Origin: Pseudarthrobacter chlorophenolicus A6 | GTDB taxonomy: Bacteria; Actinomycetota; Actinomycetes; Actinomycetales; Micrococcaceae | Direction of reading: 5' to 3' | Length of the DNA: 64,000 nucleotides | Assembly (NCBI RefSeq): GCF_000022025.1 | Contig: NC_011879.1 | Span: forward strand, 186,001 to 250,000 | Shown: in pieces, positions 1 to 8,320 of the stretch | Numbering within the stretch: position 1 is the stretch's first letter | Layout of the letters: the number at the start of each line of letters is the position of its first letter | Position numbers and translations under genes: made by a program | Notes under the pieces: model-generated | Seen by the model: the letters and a program-made list of their open reading frames with translations, nothing else | Told to the model about the DNA's origin: nothing | The model's database searches: none

Positions 1-1387
1 TGTCGGAACGGACGTTCTCCGGGATCAAAGGAACCCGGTCCGGATCGGAGAAGACAAGCCGGCGGTTACCCTCAGTGGGCTTTGCACCCAGGAGCAGCTT
101 GTGGTGCAGGTTGGTGCGCAATGAGGGATCGATGCCGGTGTTCGCTGACGCCACCTGGGTAGCCAACAGCAGGAACACGCCGGTGAACCGGAGCTCCGCC
201 GCCACCCTCTTGATGCCGTTCTTCAGGATCTCCTTGAACAGGTTGGTGCGGTTCGCATCGGCGGCCATGTCCTTGAGCAGCTGCGGAGCATCCTTGCCGG
301 CCTTAGGGACTGACTCGAGCGCGAACAGGCCTGTCAGTTCGTCCACCACCACGATGAGCGGCTTCAGGGCGGCCGACTTGGGCAGGTCCTTCCAGTCGTT
401 CACGTTGTGGCTCTTGATGAGCTTGGAGCGGCGCTCACCTTCTTCCATGATGAGCCGGATCGCCACGGCTGACTGGGCCGGGGACGCGCAGCCCCAGCCG
501 CCCGGCCGGACGAAGTCCTTGACCCATTCGAAGTCTGCGCTCTTGGTCGGCAGGTCGATGATGGCAAGTTCGGCGCCCTTGGCCAGCCACGTGGAGAGGT
601 AGCAGTTGATGGTGACGGACTTACCGGCACCAGAGGTCCCGCCGATCTGCAGGTGGGCCCCGGCGTTCAAGTCGAGGTAGAACGTCTCGCCGATGGTCTC
701 GCCCGCGGGTGGGAGTTTCATCCCCAGCGGGATCTTGAAGGTCTCCTTCTTGGTGTGGTCGAACTTGACCACAGAGTCCATCGGCGTAGGGATCATCGAA
801 GGGAACGTCGGGGGAGCGGAGGGGATGATGGACGCTGTGAGCTTCTGGGCGTTCACCTTCACGTACCAGCCGTCCCGACCGACGACGCCGGTGGCCACCT
901 CCTCCAGCTTGGAGTAGTGCTTGGACGGCATGTAGGTGCGCGGCAGTTCCAGGTCAAACCCGCCGTCCCGGCGCGGGGCCACCTGTACCTCCCACGGCTT
1001 CACCCCCAGAGCCAGCGCCGCTGCGCCGCGGCAGCGCGCCGTCTCCGGGCTCAGCTTGGTCAGGACCGCCTTGCCGAGAAAGGGCTCGAACTTCGTCATC
1101 TCCCAGCCGTCCCCATGCTGGTCGGCCAGCTTGACGGCCATCTTCTCGCCGTCCGTGGGCTTTACAGACCGGGGGAGCCGGACCTCCTGGGTCTTGGACT
1201 TCTCGTTCTGCCGGATTTCAGTGACGGTTACCTGTCGGGTGGCCACAGCGTAGCCGTCCACGATGGAGTCCACTTCGAACCCTTCACCATGGGCTTCCGT
1301 GATTTTCTTCATCAACGGGCTCATGTGCCGGCTCGGATCGAACTTGTCGGGCAGCTTCACCCGGATGCGCTCAGTGCTGGAAGCCAC
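1..1387 (-). CDS. FtsK/SpoIIIE-type DNA translocase, 3' end outside window
   Basis: About 462 residues are visible before the gene leaves the left edge. A Walker A loop (GGTSGAGKS) lies near residue 245, followed by IIDLPTKSADFEW and a Walker B-like IVVVDE near residue 348. This is the layout of FtsK/SpoIIIE/TraB pumps that move double-stranded DNA in chromosome segregation or actinobacterial conjugation. The N-terminal 150 residues show no clear membrane span. GTG is chosen as start because AAAGG lies 9 nt upstream and an in-frame TAG precedes it. A CTACGCATGTT box sits 40 nt upstream. The ATPase is related to the larger one at 44623-48873; given the plasmid context, a transfer role is inferred. 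Confidence 0.85.
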   Translation of the reverse strand, partial: MASSTERIRVKLPDKFDPSRHMSPLMKKITEAHGEGFEVDSIVDGYAVATRQVTVTEIRQNEKSKTQEVRLPRSVKPTDGEKMAVKLADQHGDGWEMTKFEPFLGKAVLTKLSPETARCRGAAALALGVKPWEVQVAPRRDGGFDLELPRTYMPSKHYSKLEEVATGVVGRDGWYVKVNAQKLTASIIPSAPPTFPSMIPTPMDSVVKFDHTKKETFKIPLGMKLPPAGETIGETFYLDLNAGAHLQIGGTSGAGKSVTINCYLSTWLAKGAELAIIDLPTKSADFEWVKDFVRPGGWGCASPAQSAVAIRLIMEEGERRSKLIKSHNVNDWKDLPKSAALKPLIVVVDELTGLFALESVPKAGKDAPQLLKDMAADANRTNLFKEILKNGIKRVAAELRFTGVFLLLATQVASANTGIDPSLRTNLHHKLLLGAKPTEGNRRLVFSDPDRVPLIPENVRSD

Positions 1388-1426
1388 GCTTGGGGGCCTT
1401 TCGTGTAGCCGATGTCTCTACTTCCA

Positions 1427-1437
1427 AACATGCGTAG
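1427..1437 (-). promoter_or_regulatory. CTACGCATGTT box upstream of FtsK-like gene
   Basis: Third copy of the 11-mer that lies 7 nt before the ATG of two other transfer-region genes. Here no start codon stands at that distance (AGA instead). Any transcript from it would have a leader of about 30 nt with its own AAAGG ribosome site. Confidence 0.45.
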
Positions 1438-1521
1438 ACATCAGCCAGTGACGGGGGCCGGACAAGAGGGTCCAGGGAACGGCCGGGCTCCCGCTGGAGC
1501 CCCCTCCAGGCTCTCGGACTG

Positions 1522-1920
1522 CTACCGCCGGGCGAAGACTTCCAAGGCGGCGAGGAGGCCGCCGGCATCGTTGATGAGGTCGACGGGACGGCCTCCATCC
1601 AGGTCAGTCGAAGCGGTGACCATCCAGGCAGCGAAATAGTTGTGGGGGATCTTCAGGTCCAGAGCCCGCTTGAACAGATCCGTTACAGCAGGATTGAGGC
1701 CTCCATTGCGCAGGAACTGAAATCCCGGGCAAAAGGTCCCTTCCCCGATGAAGACCCTCACCAGTTCCCTCATCACCGGCTCCGGGTCAGCAACGGAGGA
1801 CGTGATCCGGGAACGGACCTGGTCCAGCGACGGCAGCGTAAACTCCGCCTCGATGCCGGCCCAGACACTCTCGGGTATCGACCCACCCATGGCAGGTGTT
1901 CGGGCGACGTCAGCCTTCAC
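1522..1920 (-). CDS. hypothetical protein, 132 aa
   Basis: No family recognised. A soluble, acidic protein, GTG-started, overlapping the last 11 nt of the DUF4193 gene, so the two are probably cotranslated. An alternative ATG 10 codons downstream also lacks a clear ribosome site. The FtsK-like gene follows 130 nt downstream on the same strand. GC-rich third positions across its length support it as coding. Confidence 0.65.
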   Translation of the reverse strand: MKADVARTPAMGGSIPESVWAGIEAEFTLPSLDQVRSRITSSVADPEPVMRELVRVFIGEGTFCPGFQFLRNGGLNPAVTDLFKRALDLKIPHNYFAAWMVTASTDLDGGRPVDLINDAGGLLAALEVFARR

Positions 1921-2209
1921 ATTCGATGCAGAAGAAGTGGCCGGCCTTCTCCCGGGCCACCTGCGACCGGTGCCGGACCAGGAAGCAGGAGTAGCAGGTG
2001 AACTCGTCCGCGGCCTGGGGAACGACCTCGACAGTCAGTTCCTCGGCAATGAACTCGCCGCCGGGGGTGAGTCCGTCCAGCACGTCCGCTTCGTCCAGTT
2101 CCAGCACCACAGACTTTGCATCAGGTGCCTTCGCGGACTGCAGGGCCTCCAGCGAGCTGTCCTGGGATTCCTTGACGTCGGTGCGGAGCTCGTCATAATC
2201 AGTGGCCAC
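1910..2209 (-). CDS. DUF4193 family protein
   Basis: 99 residues. The C-terminal half carries the hallmark of the actinobacterial DUF4193 family: an acidic DELDEADVLDG-like stretch, then QAADEFTCYSCFLVRHRSQ and FFCIEC. The two Cys-x2-Cys pairs suggest a small zinc-binding module. Family members are about 100 residues and of unknown function, usually chromosomal; a plasmid copy is notable. The GTG start gives the expected N-terminus (ATDYDELR) and has AAAGAAG 6-12 nt upstream. The short inverted repeat CCGACAT/ATGTCGG flanks the promoter region around 2246-2271. Confidence 0.85.
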   Translation of the reverse strand: MATDYDELRTDVKESQDSSLEALQSAKAPDAKSVVLELDEADVLDGLTPGGEFIAEELTVEVVPQAADEFTCYSCFLVRHRSQVAREKAGHFFCIECEG

Positions 2210-2282
2210 GGAAGTGCTTCTCTTTTCTGTTGCTGTGGGTTGTCCGACATGCAACGTACACGATGTCGGCCCTATTCCACAG

Positions 2283-3401
2283 TCAGTAATGCCACCCTGA
2301 CCGGCGCTGAGAGAGGACGTCGCCGTTGTCGTCGAGGTACTGGGTGAGGTACTCCGGGTTTCGATGCCAGTCGAAGGCCTGCCAGACCAGCATCCACCCG
2401 GCATGCTCCCTGCGGACCCCCGGATCCAGGGTTGCAACGCCGACCCGGACAACCGCTTTGGTCTCAACAAGCTCCGTCGTGATGTCAGGCTCTACTTCCT
2501 CGCCATTGAGGGTCAGGCACCCCTGCACGGAGTACCGGCCCTGAAAGTCGGTCCTCGGCTCACCGCCGTACAAGGTGCCGCGGGAGAAGTAGCGGTCGCC
2601 GCCGGAGAGTTCGGCTGTCAAAGCCTCCTGGGCCTCACCCGCAGAGCCGTAAAGTCCAATGGTCTGGCGGTCGTACACGAGCTTGAACATGGGCACTTCG
2701 TTGCCCGTGAGCCCGCCTTCACCTACCCGGTGGGCTACTGGCTCAAGGGAGACAAGATCAACTGCGCCGACGGTGATGCCGCTCCCGCCCAGCGATTCGT
2801 GGCGTCGCGCTGCCCGAATCAGGTCTTCACTCCCGACCCCTTCGGCATTCCCGACATGTACATGCAGGTCAACTTCCGTCCAGTCCGGCTTTGGCTGGAC
2901 GTAGTCCTTGGACCGTGCTGCGCGGGCGTCCCGGGGCTCAACCCACGTCAGAGGGATGGCAAGTGCCGGGCCGCCAACGGTCAGCCACGAGTCGCTGCCG
3001 TTCAGGTCGAAATCTTTATTGACGTGAGCCAGGACGAAGGGATGGGTTGGGTCATCGACCAAGGCCTCGATGAACGCCCTGGCAACTGGCGGCGACATCG
3101 CCGTCCTGGTCACCTGTATGACATCAACATCCACAGTCTCGGTCGGGAAGAAGGCGTCGGGCACACGGGAAATCCGGATGATGTCGGCACTCTTATAGAG
3201 GGGGACCGGATGGGTCCGCTCCTGTTCGTAGCCGCGCCCCTGGTCCAGTCGGGAACGCCCGGTACCGACGGACCCCGGGTCATCTCTTTCGTCCTTCATG
3301 CGCGGGAACCGATAAACCTCGAGGGCGTTCTGAAGCTGCCGTCCCTCCAGCGACATCTGGATTGTCTGCGGCAGGACCACCATTCGTTTCGTGGGATACA
3401 T
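2283..3401 (-). CDS. hypothetical protein, 372 aa
   Basis: No family recognised. Begins MYPTKRMVVLPQTIQM after a good GAGGAG ribosome site. Mixed alpha/beta composition with no signal peptide or membrane span. The middle has a run of beta-strand-like sequence (WTEVDLHVHVGNAEG). The gene is divergent from the SRAP gene with 119 nt between them, and leads toward the DUF4193 gene. Confidence 0.7.
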   Translation of the reverse strand: MYPTKRMVVLPQTIQMSLEGRQLQNALEVYRFPRMKDERDDPGSVGTGRSRLDQGRGYEQERTHPVPLYKSADIIRISRVPDAFFPTETVDVDVIQVTRTAMSPPVARAFIEALVDDPTHPFVLAHVNKDFDLNGSDSWLTVGGPALAIPLTWVEPRDARAARSKDYVQPKPDWTEVDLHVHVGNAEGVGSEDLIRAARRHESLGGSGITVGAVDLVSLEPVAHRVGEGGLTGNEVPMFKLVYDRQTIGLYGSAGEAQEALTAELSGGDRYFSRGTLYGGEPRTDFQGRYSVQGCLTLNGEEVEPDITTELVETKAVVRVGVATLDPGVRREHAGWMLVWQAFDWHRNPEYLTQYLDDNGDVLSQRRSGWHY

Positions 3402-3520
3402 AGGCTCCTCATGGTTCCTGGGTGCTGCACGGCCGGGTTACCTTCCCGCAAATCCTCCCATGATGGCTGGAAGGCCGCCCGGACATTACCAGCCCGTTTC
3501 CTGTGCGGCAGAATGGGCCC

Positions 3521-4234
3521 ATGTGCGGAAGATACGTGATGTCCAAGGCCACCGGTGACCTTCTGAGCTACTTCGAGGCCAAAGAAGTGGAGGGCAGCCC
3601 GCCACCGCCCAGCTGGAACGTGGCGCCGACCCAGAGTGTGCCGATTGTGGCAGAGCGGCTGGATGAGGGCACCATTGACCGGCACCTTCTGATCGCACGC
3701 TGGGGCCTGGTGCCCTCTTGGGCCAAGGACATCAAGATCGGTTCCAAACTCATCAACGCGCGCAGTGAATCGATCCTGGAGAAGCCATCGTTCCGGAAGG
3801 CCGCGGTGAAGCGGCGCGCAATCGTCCCGGCTGAAGGCTACTACGAGTGGCAGAAGACCGAGGATGGGAAGAAGATCCCGAACTACCTGTACTCCGAGAA
3901 GGATCCGCTGCTGGGCTTCGCCGGACTGTACGAATGGTGGGCTGACCCGTCCTTGCCGGAGGACGATCCGGAGCGCTGGCTGCTTAGTTGCACGGTGCTG
4001 ACGACCACCACCCAGGACGCCCTGGGGCACGTCCACGACAGGTCGCCAGTGATCATCCCGTCCGACCGGTTAGCGGAATGGCTGGACCCGGACCTGACCG
4101 ACAAGGGCGACATCCAGCATCTCCTCGATTCCCTGCCGGAACCGACTCTGGTGCCGCGGATCGTCAGCCCGCGGGTGAACAGCGTCCGGAACAACGGGCC
4201 CGAGCTGATCGAACCGGCGCCGGCCGATGACTGA
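3521..4234 (+). CDS. SRAP (YedK/HMCES-type) abasic-site sensor protein
   Basis: 237 residues starting MCGRYV. Cys2, exposed after Met removal, is the residue that in this family forms a covalent link to abasic sites in single-stranded DNA. Other family blocks are present: WNVAPTQ, WGLVPSWAKD, INARSE, PAEGYYEW with the conserved Glu, and GHVHDRSPVIIP with the conserved His. ATG 3521 is chosen because Cys must be residue 2; an upstream TTG would bury it. CAGAAT lies 6 nt upstream without a Shine-Dalgarno, so the message may be leaderless. SRAP proteins shield single-stranded DNA damage, useful to a plasmid that transfers or replicates through ssDNA. Confidence 0.93.
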   Translation: MCGRYVMSKATGDLLSYFEAKEVEGSPPPPSWNVAPTQSVPIVAERLDEGTIDRHLLIARWGLVPSWAKDIKIGSKLINARSESILEKPSFRKAAVKRRAIVPAEGYYEWQKTEDGKKIPNYLYSEKDPLLGFAGLYEWWADPSLPEDDPERWLLSCTVLTTTTQDALGHVHDRSPVIIPSDRLAEWLDPDLTDKGDIQHLLDSLPEPTLVPRIVSPRVNSVRNNGPELIEPAPADD

Positions 4235-4595
4235 AGGCCATGACGCCAGGCAGGCTGCAAACAGGTTGTCCAGGGCGGCCCGGGACCTCATGCAGTCAAC
4301 CGAGGATCTGGAGATCCCAGCTGACAGCTACGCCGTCCTGGGGAACGTCCTGGATGCAGTGCGCTCTCTCGAAGTGGCGCTGGGTGAGCTGCTGGAATGG
4401 CACCGCGGTGCCGAACCTGGCCGGCACTTCGCTGCGGCCCACGACGACAGCACGATTGGCATCATGACCACAGTGACGGAGCTCGACCTCGCAGTGCAGC
4501 AGGCCGACGGGCTGCAGCAAACCCTCAGCCGCGCCTACGGGGGCAACGCCGTTGTGCGCTGGTTCGACGAGGTGGAGCAACTGGATGAGAACTAG
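4227..4595 (+). CDS. hypothetical helical protein, 122 aa
   Basis: Overlaps the SRAP stop by 8 nt (ATGACTGA), so translation is probably coupled. Nearly all-helical with heptad-like Leu/Ala spacing (LSRAARDLMQSTEDL; VLDAVRSLEVALGELLEW). No known domain recognised. It may work with the SRAP protein, but only position suggests this. Confidence 0.7.
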   Translation: MTEGHDARQAANRLSRAARDLMQSTEDLEIPADSYAVLGNVLDAVRSLEVALGELLEWHRGAEPGRHFAAAHDDSTIGIMTTVTELDLAVQQADGLQQTLSRAYGGNAVVRWFDEVEQLDEN

Positions 4596-4662
4596 CTGCC
4601 CGGCGTACCGGCCAAGTCCAGGGAGAACCCGGACCTTTCGTTGCCGGTCCGCTGTTCGGCAG

Positions 4663-4682
4663 CTCAAATAGTACTATTTGAG
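4663..4682. promoter_or_regulatory. Perfect 20-bp palindromic operator/promoter
   Basis: CTCAAATAGTACTATTTGAG is its own reverse complement and ends 1 nt before the ATG at 4684. It contains TACTAT, 6 nt before that ATG, so a -10 element and an operator coincide and the transcript should be leaderless. Its core AAATAGTACTATTT is close to the AAATGGTNCCATTT unit of the centromere-like array at 10.6-12.1 kb. Confidence 0.75.
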
Positions 4683-4683
4683 C

Positions 4684-5292
4684 ATGGCTGAGGAACCCAA
4701 GGACAGGGGCCCACGAGGACGGCGGGTTCATGGCCCGTACCCCAGGAAAACCAGTTTTTACCAGCAGGACGTCGACGCTGACAGGATGCGGGCAGCCCAC
4801 CTGAACACCCAGGAGCACACCGGGCACGCCACTCTGAGCGAGTTCATCAACGCCGCGGTCAGTGAAAAGACAGTCCGGCTTGAGCGTGACTTCAACGACG
4901 GCGAACCCTGGGACCCCAGGCCCGTCGGCGATGTGCCGGCGGGCAAACCAAGCGCGGCCCTGCGAAGTCTCGCCGCAGTCCGCAGCATCCAACCCTCAGT
5001 AAAGGAACAGATCGTGACGCAGGAACGCAGCCCGGAACTTGTGGAGATCGTGGAGAAGCTTCGCGCCGACCCGTCAACGCCAGGCGGTCGCTACGACGAG
5101 ATCCAGGTGTTCTGGAACGAAGACGGGCGAAGCGTGATGGTGTCGTCGCACGACTTCCGCGATGACGTCGACGACATGAAGCTCTTTTCCCACCCGCAGC
5201 CGTGGCGCGAAATCGAAGTGTTTAGCTACAGAGGCCTGCGCTGGGAGCAGCAGGCAGACATCGAAAAGCCCGGTTCCCGCGGCGAATCCTGA
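4684..5292 (+). CDS. ParB-like (KTSF-domain) DNA-binding protein, paralogue of 13026-13751
   Basis: 202 residues. Positions ~20-75 (RKTSFYQ, DRMRAAH, TLSEFINAAV, VRLERDFNDGE) align with the C-terminal ~75 residues of the ParB-like protein after parA (RKTSFFQ, ARMRSAY, TLSDFILAAV, EALERKYNGGD). The pattern, a short strand followed by two helices, resembles ribbon-helix-helix centromere-binding proteins. The C-terminal ~100 residues are a different alpha/beta domain (YDEIQVFWNEDG). ATG 4684 is preferred over TTG 4678 because of the palindromic promoter. Probably autoregulated through that palindrome; whether it also binds the centromere array is open. Confidence 0.7.
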   Translation: MAEEPKDRGPRGRRVHGPYPRKTSFYQQDVDADRMRAAHLNTQEHTGHATLSEFINAAVSEKTVRLERDFNDGEPWDPRPVGDVPAGKPSAALRSLAAVRSIQPSVKEQIVTQERSPELVEIVEKLRADPSTPGGRYDEIQVFWNEDGRSVMVSSHDFRDDVDDMKLFSHPQPWREIEVFSYRGLRWEQQADIEKPGSRGES

Positions 5293-5528
5293 TGTATTGC
5301 CGGGTAGCTGCGTACCCCTCCCCCTGGAGCGTTTTCAAACGCCGATAACCGCGATTATGTCAACCTAAATCGGTTGTTGTTGCATTGGATGCATCAAATG
5401 GGAGTACCGCAGCAGGCGAAATGTAGAGGCTGCAGCCGCCAGACTCTTGTCCATCCAACAGGGCTGCTGCCAGTTATGGGATATTTGGTCACACCAAGAA
5501 TCAAGCGCCGCAGGATGGAGCTGTAGAC

Positions 5529-6155
5529 ATGTCCGACGATTTGATGAGACAAGCTGCGGACCTTGAGCGGGCACGGGAAGCTGAGCGTCAGGCACAAGCA
5601 GCGCGACTGAAGGCAGACCGTGAGAGGCACAAGTTCGCCCATGTGCAGCACGAGATTGAGCGGCAGATGAAGGAGCTCACAGCATTCACGGTGGAGTATC
5701 TCAGATCACGAACTATCGCCCCTGCCAAGCTGTACAGCGAGAAAAAGACGCATGGGACCTACCGGGATAACGTCAGCTTTGAATACCACCGTTACTCGAG
5801 CTGGAGCTCCGATGAGGTTATCGCGGAAGCCTGGTCGCTTCTCGGAGGTGCGATTTCGGCTGATGGAAAGTGGTGGTGGCAATATGAACCACCGCAGTCG
5901 GAAACCAGAACTTGGTACGGGTCGACCACCAGCGAACTCGTCGACAAATTGGCCAAAACCGGAGAGTGCACCTTGGGAACGTACCGGATAAAGGTTGTGG
6001 ACGAAGGCAACGGCGACGCTCGACTGCTGGCCTTTGACGAGGAATTTGGTTTCGCCTCCATCACAGGCGATCCGGGCCGTAAGCTCCAGGACGTCCTCCT
6101 TGAAGCTGTTGTGGAGAGTGCTGAAAGGGCTGCGACGAGGAGTTCGAGCCAGTAA
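5529..6155 (+). CDS. hypothetical coiled-coil protein, 208 aa
   Basis: Residues 5-55 form a charged coiled coil rich in Ala, Glu, Arg and Gln. Then comes a YLRSRTIAPAKLY segment and a globular alpha/beta part with many aromatics (KWWWQYEPP). The coil plus 'RSRTIAP' arrangement recurs in 39764-40213 (AARSIAPGR), so the two are probably distant paralogues. GGATGGAG lies 8-15 nt before the ATG. Function unknown. Confidence 0.7.
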   Translation: MSDDLMRQAADLERAREAERQAQAARLKADRERHKFAHVQHEIERQMKELTAFTVEYLRSRTIAPAKLYSEKKTHGTYRDNVSFEYHRYSSWSSDEVIAEAWSLLGGAISADGKWWWQYEPPQSETRTWYGSTTSELVDKLAKTGECTLGTYRIKVVDEGNGDARLLAFDEEFGFASITGDPGRKLQDVLLEAVVESAERAATRSSSQ

Positions 6156-6194
6156 AGCGACTAAACGTCGCAGCCCTGCAATCCCTCTTCGAGG

Positions 6195-7145
6195 TTAGGC
6201 TCCGACCTCGGCCAGCAGCGCAGCGGCCACCTGAGGTGCGACCACGTTGGCCGCCTGAAGGAACTGACGGGACCGGCTGCCGGACCATGGGAATACGTGC
6301 GGGAACCCATTGAGCACACCGGCCTGGGAACTCGTCAGGCGGGAGCCGTCAGACTCGCGGGCCCAGGTCCGGGCCTTCTCCGTCAGGCACCATGCAGGGT
6401 TGTCGGTGCTGAACAGGTTCCCGCCGCCGGGCTTGCGGTTGGCCCGGGTCCGGATCTTCTCCCCCGCTCCCCACCCCAGTGCTGCTGCGGCACTGACACG
6501 GGCAGTGCCGGGTGCCGGTTGCGGGATGCGGACCGGCTGGGTCTTGTGGGCGATCAGGAATGCTCGGCGGCGGCGGGACGGGACACCGAAGTCCATGGCG
6601 TCGAGCATGCCGACGTCCACGAACTCCCAGCCTGCGGAATACAGCTCGGCGGCGATGTCTTCCCACATGTACTCCAGGGCCGGGACCTGTTCGAGGATGA
6701 ACCATTCGAGGCTGGGCAGGGCGAAGGCGAGACGGACGGCCTGCAGTACCAACGGGGTGCGCTGGTCCTGAACGACACCGGCGGCGTCTTCGAACATCTC
6801 CTCCCAGGTGCAGGCGCAGCCTGGCTCGGCACCGATGTGGGTGATGACGTCCAGGACGTGCTGGTAGTCGTCGGTGAGCCCGGTGCGCTTGCCGGAGGAG
6901 GAGAAGGTCGGGCAAGGGGCACTGGCGATCAGGCCTTTCACGCGCGGGTAGTCGCTGGGCTTCACGTCCAGGACGTTGCCGTGAACCCGGTTGTACCCTG
7001 CTGCGCGGGCCGTCTGCACGGCGGCTGCGTCCAGCTCGATTCCCACGAAACGCTTCGGATCGATACCGGCCAGTTCGGCTCCCCGGTCCCAGCCGCCAGG
7101 ACCGGCGAACAGGTCCAGGATGTCGGGTTCGACAATGGCTGCCAT
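6195..7145 (-). CDS. C5-cytosine DNA methyltransferase (orphan)
   Basis: 316 residues. Motif I is DLFAGPGGW near residue 8, the catalytic motif IV is APCPTFSSSG near residue 77, motif VI is represented by EQVPAL, and motif X by QAANVVAPQVAAALL at the C-terminus. This is the full set needed for AdoMet-dependent methylation of cytosine C5. No restriction endonuclease gene is adjacent, so it probably protects the plasmid from host restriction. ATG 7145 follows GAAAGAGAT. A GCCGYACACA-like box (TCCGTACACA) lies 39 nt upstream, and an in-frame GTG at 7178 is 2 nt too close to fit the usual box spacing, so the start is not certain. Confidence 0.9.
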   Translation of the reverse strand: MAAIVEPDILDLFAGPGGWDRGAELAGIDPKRFVGIELDAAAVQTARAAGYNRVHGNVLDVKPSDYPRVKGLIASAPCPTFSSSGKRTGLTDDYQHVLDVITHIGAEPGCACTWEEMFEDAAGVVQDQRTPLVLQAVRLAFALPSLEWFILEQVPALEYMWEDIAAELYSAGWEFVDVGMLDAMDFGVPSRRRRAFLIAHKTQPVRIPQPAPGTARVSAAAALGWGAGEKIRTRANRKPGGGNLFSTDNPAWCLTEKARTWARESDGSRLTSSQAGVLNGFPHVFPWSGSRSRQFLQAANVVAPQVAAALLAEVGA

Positions 7146-7184
7146 GGCGATCTCTTTCGGGTCGGCGGAACCTTGCACACCCGA

Positions 7185-7194
7185 TGTGTACGGA
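7185..7194 (-). promoter_or_regulatory. GCCGYACACA-like box upstream of methyltransferase
   Basis: TCCGTACACA on the minus strand. The expected start position 8 nt downstream reads GCA, so this copy does not give a leaderless start. It may drive a short-leader transcript. Confidence 0.4.
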
Positions 7195-7817
7195 GGGGCC
7201 GGTCCTCTCCCCCGGCGGGCTGTGTTCACAGGCGTGGGAGCGGTGAACCATAGCGAAGCCAGGCCCACAAGCTGATCGACCCCAGGGCACACTTGCCGGG
7301 CCGGGCGGGGAGACCACCAGTTTCGTGCAGAGCATCGAGTCAGCGTCACCCCCAGTTGCGCCGGCGGCACCCTCCCCTGCCCTCGACTAGACTCGACAGG
7401 GCCTTTTCGCGCGACACCCAAGCCGCCCCCTCAGGGAGAGGGCCAGTCCTCAGCCGAACACTGTCCGCTGCCGTGCAGCGTCGTTTCGTTAGTGTTAGCT
7501 GAAAAGAGCACTGGCTCCCCCAGGTGTCGCCGGCCCGGGTCTGGTCTGGTGATAACTGAAAACACTAACGCGCTGAACAGGCCTACCAGCCGCCAGGCGC
7601 CCAATATCGCCCAGGGGTTAAGGCGGGGGTGAAATGGAGTCCCGCGGGCAAAGATCCGCGCCGTTCCGGGCTAGATTCAACAGAGCCCGGGAAGAGGACC
7701 TTGATGCGGTGGACACTGCGTCGGTCGGCATGTTCCCGCATTGCTGTTTACTGCGACACGCCAGTGTTATCTGTAAACAAATACCCAGATGCTTTCGGCA
7801 CTGGTGCTAACTTCGAA

Positions 7818-7860
7818 TCAACCGGAAATCCCGTTAACAAAAATACGGGTTCCCGGTTGA
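7818..7860. repeat. Imperfect inverted repeat before RHH/Rep genes
   Basis: The arms begin TCAACCGG and end CCGGTTGA and are separated by about 10 nt of A-rich sequence. They could be an operator for the RHH protein encoded 62 nt downstream, or part of the origin. Confidence 0.5.
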
Positions 7861-7921
7861 AGCACCAACGATGAAGCAGTTCGGCTACCCAGAGGCTGGG
7901 CGAGATTCAAAGGACGAAACA

Positions 7922-8155
7922 ATGAGTGCAGTAATCAATCGTGGACGTGGGCGCCCCAGCAAGGGCCTCCGCAAATACATTGGCTTTCGCGTGCAGGAAA
8001 AGACCGCGGACGACGTTGCGCTGGTTGCCGCTGCAAAGGGCATGAGCGTTTCGGACTACGTCTCGTCCGCATTGGCGCGGTCGCTTCAGGAAGATTTAGC
8101 GATGCGGGACCATTTCCACCACCAGGAGGAGCTTCCTATCCGTATGGCCTCATAA
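7922..8155 (+). CDS. Ribbon-helix-helix small DNA-binding protein
   Basis: 77 residues: RGRPSKGLRKYIGFRV forms a basic arm plus beta strand, followed by KTADDVALVAAAKG and SVSDYVSSALARSLQED helices, the fold of CopG/Arc-type repressors. ATG 7922 is selected because AAAGGACG precedes it by 5-12 nt; an upstream ATG lacks a ribosome site. It lies between the repeat region and the rep gene, so it is a candidate copy-number or rep repressor. Confidence 0.7.
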   Translation: MSAVINRGRGRPSKGLRKYIGFRVQEKTADDVALVAAAKGMSVSDYVSSALARSLQEDLAMRDHFHHQEELPIRMAS

Positions 8156-8164
8156 ACACAAAAA

Positions 8165-8190
8165 GGAGGCCCGCTACTTAGCGGGCCTCC
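8165..8190. terminator. Strong GC hairpin after RHH gene
   Basis: GGAGGCCCGC, loop TACTTA, GCGGGCCTCC. The A-run lies on the left, so the T-tract is on the minus-strand transcript. On the plus strand it is a hairpin without a U-run. It may separate the RHH gene from rep in either direction. Confidence 0.65.
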
Positions 8191-8320
8191 GAAGCTTGAG
8201 ACTTACCTTCTGAACATGCTTGGCGGCGGGACAGATTGTAAGTCGAAAGGTAGATCCTCACAGACCTACCGGATTTAGTTATGTAAACCAGTCTGGCCGG
8301 ACTGGTCCTTTGTTATTCCC

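Larger units (their letters stand above)
7146..7921. other. Non-coding region with iteron-like and inverted repeats (candidate origin)
   Basis: About 775 nt without a convincing gene. CGTTAGTGTT occurs at 7487-7496 and inverted at 7561-7570. A related AGTGTTATCTGTAAA occurs at 7763-7777. TGTTTAC (7745-7751) pairs with GTAAACA (7773-7779). A larger imperfect inverted repeat has arms at 7818-7834 and 7845-7860. The right part is AT-richer than its surroundings. Position directly upstream of the RHH and Rep genes suggests a replication origin or rep operators; 7200-7480 shows nothing distinct. Confidence 0.45.

Noticed and set aside
653..1408. Long plus-strand frame opposite the FtsK-like gene
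   Set aside because: Mirror of the minus-strand ATPase, which has Walker motifs and a continuous frame.
2246..2271. CGTACACG near the DUF4193 gene as another start-site box
   Set aside because: Part of a short inverted repeat; wrong flanks and no start codon at the required distance on either strand.
7629..7874. Plus-strand frame in the candidate origin region
   Set aside because: Crosses the repeats, lacks a ribosome site and shows no recognisable protein features.
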